A DNA stretch of 8,204 nucleotides from UBA4416 sp044357775 (lineage in GTDB: Bacteria > Bacteroidota > Bacteroidia > B-17B0 > Aurantibacillaceae). This document shows positions 5,703 through 8,204 of the stretch, one piece after another. The number at the start of each line of letters is the position of its first letter. The stretch's first letter is position 1. The stretch is from assembly GCA_044357775.1 (NCBI GenBank), contig JBIKOX010000138.1, forward strand, positions 1 to 8,204, read 5' to 3'. Made by a program: the position numbers and the translations under genes. Below the pieces are notes generated by a model that was not told the DNA's origin, did not search any database, and saw nothing but the letters and a program-made list of their open reading frames with translations.

Positions 5703-5710
5703 CAAATATA
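5703..5710 (-). promoter_or_regulatory. Candidate -7 element (TATATTTG) for the OsmC gene
   Basis: The minus strand reads TATATTTG, an exact TAnnTTTG match, 17 nt ahead of the ATG (leader of about 10-12 nt). Where a TTG -33 would be expected there is the palindrome at 5718-5739 instead, hinting at regulator-dependent control. Confidence 0.5.
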
Positions 5711-5717
5711 ATAAAGC

Positions 5718-5739
5718 ATTAGGTATTTAGTTACCTAAT
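5718..5739. promoter_or_regulatory. Operator-like palindrome shared by divergent promoters
   Basis: ATTAGGTA (5718-5725) and TACCTAAT (5732-5739) are perfect inverted 8-mers with a 6-nt spacer. The centre, 5728.5, is exactly midway between the inner edges of the two -7 elements (5710 and 5747). The palindrome therefore covers the -33/spacer region of both promoters, the usual place for a dimeric repressor or activator of MarR or HxlR type. No regulator gene is in the window, so the binding protein is unknown. Confidence 0.5.
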
Positions 5740-5746
5740 TATTAAC

Positions 5747-5754
5747 TACTTTTG
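5747..5754 (+). promoter_or_regulatory. Candidate -7 element (TACTTTTG) for the OMP-lipA unit
   Basis: TACTTTTG matches TAnnTTTG exactly and ends 10 nt before the ATG at 5765, the same spacing as at the methyltransferase gene. The leader would be only about 4-6 nt. No TTG -33 element is seen; the palindrome at 5718-5739 takes that place. It probably drives the OMP-like gene together with lipA. Confidence 0.5.
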
Positions 5755-5764
5755 TTGCTTAATT

Positions 5765-6517
5765 ATGAGGATTTTTTCTTTTAGTATATTTTTAGTGTTT
5801 TTTGCTAGTTTATGCTTTTCACAAAGTACGATGCAAGCTATTGAAAGCGGGCAAGATCCAAATGTATTATATCGCAACGAAATGTCTTTTGGAGGATTTA
5901 TTCATAGCCGGGGTTTTGGTGCAAATTTTATGAGAGCGAAGCATGTTACTGGTACTCGTAAACAATTGTTAGAAATTCAACTTTTAAATTTAAAACATCC
6001 TAAAGAAATCAGAGTTTCTAATAGCACAGATAACTCTAAAAGATTTATTTATGGTAAATTAAATAGTATTTTATTGCTAAGGGCTGGGATGGGTTATCAA
6101 ACTACTTTATTTAAAAGAGCCGATAGAAAATCAGTTGAAATTAGAACTTCATATTATATTGGAGGTAACGTCACTTTTGCTAAGCCAAATTATATATTAG
6201 TATATCGCGCTAACAATAACGGAATAAAATATCAAGAGTCTGTAAGGTACAATCCCGAAATCCAAACAATTGATAGTATTTCAGGCAGAGGACCTTTGGT
6301 GGATGGTTTGGCTGAACTAAAAATTTACCCCGCACTTTATGCCAAAATAAATTTAAGTTTTGAATACGCGCCATATTCAAATAAAGTAAAAGCAATAGAA
6401 ACCGGAATTATATTTGATTATTACCCAAAAGCCCTGCCTATTATGGCTAATAATCCTGCCGAAAATTTTATTGTAACTTTATATGTAGGATTTGTATTTG
6501 GTAAAAAATGGTTTTAA
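5765..6517 (+). CDS. Exported outer-membrane beta-barrel-like protein of unknown function
   Basis: The 250-residue product starts with a typical Sec signal peptide (Arg2, then hydrophobic residues to about 17), with probable cleavage close to F-S-Q near residues 18-21. A cysteine at about 17 lacks a good lipobox, so signal peptidase I is more likely than lipidation. The mature part is rich in alternating polar and hydrophobic stretches with Tyr, Phe and Gly (for example I-R-T-S-Y-Y-I-G-G-N-V at about 126-136 and L-Y-V-G-F-V-F-G near the end) and finishes K-K-W-F with an aromatic last residue. Both features suit a small outer-membrane barrel inserted by the Bam machinery. I recognise no named family. 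The stop is 3 nt ahead of lipA, so the two are almost certainly co-transcribed, but nothing in the sequence connects it to lipoylation. Confidence 0.78.
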   Translation: MRIFSFSIFLVFFASLCFSQSTMQAIESGQDPNVLYRNEMSFGGFIHSRGFGANFMRAKHVTGTRKQLLEIQLLNLKHPKEIRVSNSTDNSKRFIYGKLNSILLLRAGMGYQTTLFKRADRKSVEIRTSYYIGGNVTFAKPNYILVYRANNNGIKYQESVRYNPEIQTIDSISGRGPLVDGLAELKIYPALYAKINLSFEYAPYSNKVKAIETGIIFDYYPKALPIMANNPAENFIVTLYVGFVFGKKWF

Positions 6518-6520
6518 AAA

Positions 6521-7393
6521 ATGGAAAATACTACTGAAAATACACTTATAGAAAGAGCTCGTAAACCAGACTGGTTAAGAGTAAAATTACCTATTGGAGA
6601 AGAGTATTTAAAAGTTAGAAATATAGTAGCAACTCATAAATTGCATACTATTTGCGAAAGTGGCAATTGCCCCAATATGGGTGAATGTTGGGGAGCAGGT
6701 ACTGCAACTTTTATGATTCTTGGAAACATTTGCACTCGCTCTTGTGGGTTTTGTGCTGTAGCCACGGGTAAACCAAAAGCAGCCGATTGGGATGAGCCAA
6801 AACGTGTTGCAAACTCTGTAAAATTGATGGGAGTAAAACATTGCGTTATAACTTCTGTAGATAGAGATGATTTAAAAGACGGCGGTTCTATTATTTGGGC
6901 CGAAACAATTAAAGCTATTAGAGAAATTAGTCCTGAAACAAAATTTGAATGTTTAATTCCTGATTTTGCAGGTAAGTGGGAAAATTTACAACGTATTATT
7001 GATGTAAAACCTGATATCGTTTCGCATAATATTGAAACTGTTAGAAGGTTAACAGCTCAAGTTCGTATTCAAGCCAAATACGATAGAAGTATGGAAGTAC
7101 TGAAACGTTTGCATGAGGCGGGCGTGAGAACAAAATGTGGTTTAATGGTTGGATTAGGTGAAACTGAAGATGAGGTATTAGAAACAATTAATGACTTGTC
7201 GGCCGTGCATTGCGACGTTATGACCATTGGTCAGTACTTACAACCAACACCAAAACATTTGCCGGTTGCAAGATACGTGCATCCCGATGAATTTAAAAAA
7301 TGGGGAGAGGTTGCATTATCCAAAGGATTTAGATATGTAGAGAGTGGCGCACTAGTTCGTTCATCATATCATGCCGAAAAACATGTTTTTTAA
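6521..7393 (+). CDS. lipA: Lipoyl synthase
   Basis: LipA inserts two sulfur atoms into octanoyl chains on E2 and GcvH proteins, completing the lipoyl cofactor. At 290 residues the length is typical. The auxiliary [4Fe-4S] cluster motif C-E-S-G-N-C-P-N-M-G-E-C gives Cys45, Cys50 and Cys56; this cluster is sacrificed as the sulfur donor. The radical-SAM motif C-T-R-S-C-G-F-C gives Cys71, Cys75 and Cys78. The C-terminal R-S-S-Y at 280-283 supplies the serine ligand of the auxiliary cluster. S-H-N-I-E-T at 168-173, G-L-M-V-G-L-G-E-T at 207-215 and Q-Y-L-Q-P-T at 238-243 are further family blocks. All the key residues are intact. It serves pyruvate dehydrogenase, whose E1 beta gene ends at the left edge of the window. 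No lipB is seen. It lies 3 nt downstream of the OMP-like gene with no promoter of its own visible. Confidence 0.97.
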   Translation: MENTTENTLIERARKPDWLRVKLPIGEEYLKVRNIVATHKLHTICESGNCPNMGECWGAGTATFMILGNICTRSCGFCAVATGKPKAADWDEPKRVANSVKLMGVKHCVITSVDRDDLKDGGSIIWAETIKAIREISPETKFECLIPDFAGKWENLQRIIDVKPDIVSHNIETVRRLTAQVRIQAKYDRSMEVLKRLHEAGVRTKCGLMVGLGETEDEVLETINDLSAVHCDVMTIGQYLQPTPKHLPVARYVHPDEFKKWGEVALSKGFRYVESGALVRSSYHAEKHVF

Positions 7394-7434
7394 TTTTTTG
7401 ATCTTCTAAGTAAACAATTTTCTAAATTAAACGC

Positions 7435-8049
7435 ATGAACTCTCTTTTTTCTATTCTCTTAAAAAACCTAATCCTTTTAGCGCTTATCGCTATAAGTTTA
7501 GTATTTATATTTACTCACTATATTGGATTTAAAGAAGTGCGCTATATTTTTTTGGGAATGGGATTACTTTATGTGCTATCTTCTTGTTATGAAGCCTACA
7601 CACTTTCTCAGGTAAAAAAAGGAACTCAAAAATTCATTTATTTTACGGATGGATTTGTAGCTAAACGCATCATTAAAGTTATCTCTTTTATATGCATCGG
7701 AGTTTTGTTGTATTATTCGGGAAGAAGCATTATTAAATACATGTCGTTTTTATGTTTCTTAATTGCCTTAACAGAAATTATTGTAACGATTTGGAGGTAT
7801 CTAAAAAACCTTTGCTTTGTGGCTTTAGAAGATGACCAACTAATATTATCTACTAATAAAATTAATATAACGAGTGCTAAAGAGATTGAGAAAATCGAAT
7901 CCAGACATGGATTATTGTATTTCATAAACTACAATAAAAAAGCAATAACACTTAGAACAGATATGATGATTGAAAACTCCGAATTTAAATTAGCTTTAGA
8001 TGCTTGGATTAATAAAAATAATTTAACTGAAAAAGTCGTCAAAAATTAA
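7435..8049 (+). CDS. Conserved-looking membrane protein of unknown function
   Basis: The 204-residue protein shows four hydrophobic segments, at about residues 8-29, 36-53, 79-95 and 99-120, grouped as two hairpins. A soluble C-terminal part of about 80 residues follows. That part has short beta-type stretches (Q-L-I-L-S-T, K-I-N-I-T, L-Y-F-I-N-Y, A-I-T-L-R-T) and a closing helix (F-K-L-A-L-D-A-W-I). This layout resembles membrane proteins with a cytoplasmic PH-like domain, but I name no family. It starts 41 nt after the lipA stop; no -7 element or clear terminator lies between them, so read-through from lipA is possible. The ATG at 7435 gives a sensible N-terminus. Function is unknown. Confidence 0.7.
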   Translation: MNSLFSILLKNLILLALIAISLVFIFTHYIGFKEVRYIFLGMGLLYVLSSCYEAYTLSQVKKGTQKFIYFTDGFVAKRIIKVISFICIGVLLYYSGRSIIKYMSFLCFLIALTEIIVTIWRYLKNLCFVALEDDQLILSTNKINITSAKEIEKIESRHGLLYFINYNKKAITLRTDMMIENSEFKLALDAWINKNNLTEKVVKN

Positions 8050-8142
8050 TTAATTTAAAATGTAGTTAAACAAATAAGCAAAATTTTTCTGTTTATTATT
8101 TGAAACAATAATTTGAATTTATAACTAGCATTATTTTTAAAA

Positions 8143-8204
8143 ATGAGCAAATTGAAAAATCGTAAAGCAGTAATTTTAATTATTTTATTGGCCACAATTT
8201 CCTT
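8143..8204 (+). CDS. 5' end of an exported or membrane protein (cut by window edge)
   Basis: An ATG at 8143 opens a frame that runs off the right edge after 20 codons. The visible residues are a basic start (M-S-K-L-K-N-R-K) followed by a hydrophobic run (A-V-I-L-I-I-L-L-A-T-I-S), typical of a signal peptide or N-terminal membrane anchor. The 93 nt between it and the previous gene are AT-rich, with no exact TAnnTTTG and no clear ribosome-binding site. The product cannot be named from this fragment. Confidence 0.55.
   Translation, partial: MSKLKNRKAVILIILLATIS

Noticed and set aside
6608..6841. Minus-strand open frame opposite the lipA cluster motifs
   Set aside because: It mirrors the conserved cysteine region of lipA; the cysteine-rich appearance is an antisense artefact.
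7377..7390. Perfect palindrome AAAAACATGTTTTT at the lipA end as a terminator
   Set aside because: It encodes the last residues of LipA, leaves almost no loop, and has an AT-only outer stem. The following T-rich stretch is suggestive, but the hairpin would be too weak to call.
1..8204. A new defence, mobile or biosynthetic system
   Set aside because: All but three complete genes belong to recognised housekeeping families with intact key residues. There is no transposase, integrase, nuclease-helicase cluster or foreign-looking block beyond the short repeats.

Overview
The window looks like an ordinary stretch of core chromosome from an AT-rich member of the Bacteroidota (Flavobacteriales or a related order). 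Four things point that way. There is a separate E1-beta-type pyruvate dehydrogenase gene. There is a bacillithiol-type YtxJ protein and a Bacteroidota-type RecX. Many genes start without a Shine-Dalgarno sequence. Exact matches to the Bacteroidota -7 promoter element TAnnTTTG lie in front of six gene starts. The taxon is inferred from these traits, not from a database match.

Layout. (1) The 3' end of pdhB (+) converges on an RsmF-like rRNA m5C methyltransferase (-). (2) The methyltransferase is divergent from recX (+), with two -7 elements only 9 bp apart. (3) recX converges on hemW (-) across 464 bp that hold no gene but two repeat families: a ~77-bp tandem array beginning directly after the recX stop, and a GC-rich hairpin element ending 7 bp from the hemW stop. 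(4) ung lies upstream of hemW on the minus strand. (5) Divergent from ung, a 43-residue lipoprotein gene and ytxJ (+) form a tight pair. (6) ytxJ converges on an OsmC-family gene (-) across a hairpin repeat of the same family as the recX array. (7) The OsmC gene is divergent from an outer-membrane-protein-like gene (+); an 8+8-bp palindrome sits exactly midway between their -7 elements. (8) The OMP-like gene, lipA and possibly a 204-residue membrane protein follow as one plus-strand run. A new exported or membrane protein begins at the right edge.

Functional links. PdhB and LipA both serve the pyruvate dehydrogenase complex: LipA makes the lipoyl cofactor carried by its E2 subunit. YtxJ and OsmC are both thiol-redox proteins. 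RecX and Ung concern DNA repair and recombination. HemW and LipA are radical-SAM proteins. These are neighbouring housekeeping genes rather than a single system.

I found no phage, transposase, CRISPR, defence or secondary-metabolite locus. The parts worth following up are the repeats at the 3' ends of genes, the symmetric operator candidate, the close-packed divergent promoters, and the tiny lipoprotein paired with ytxJ.
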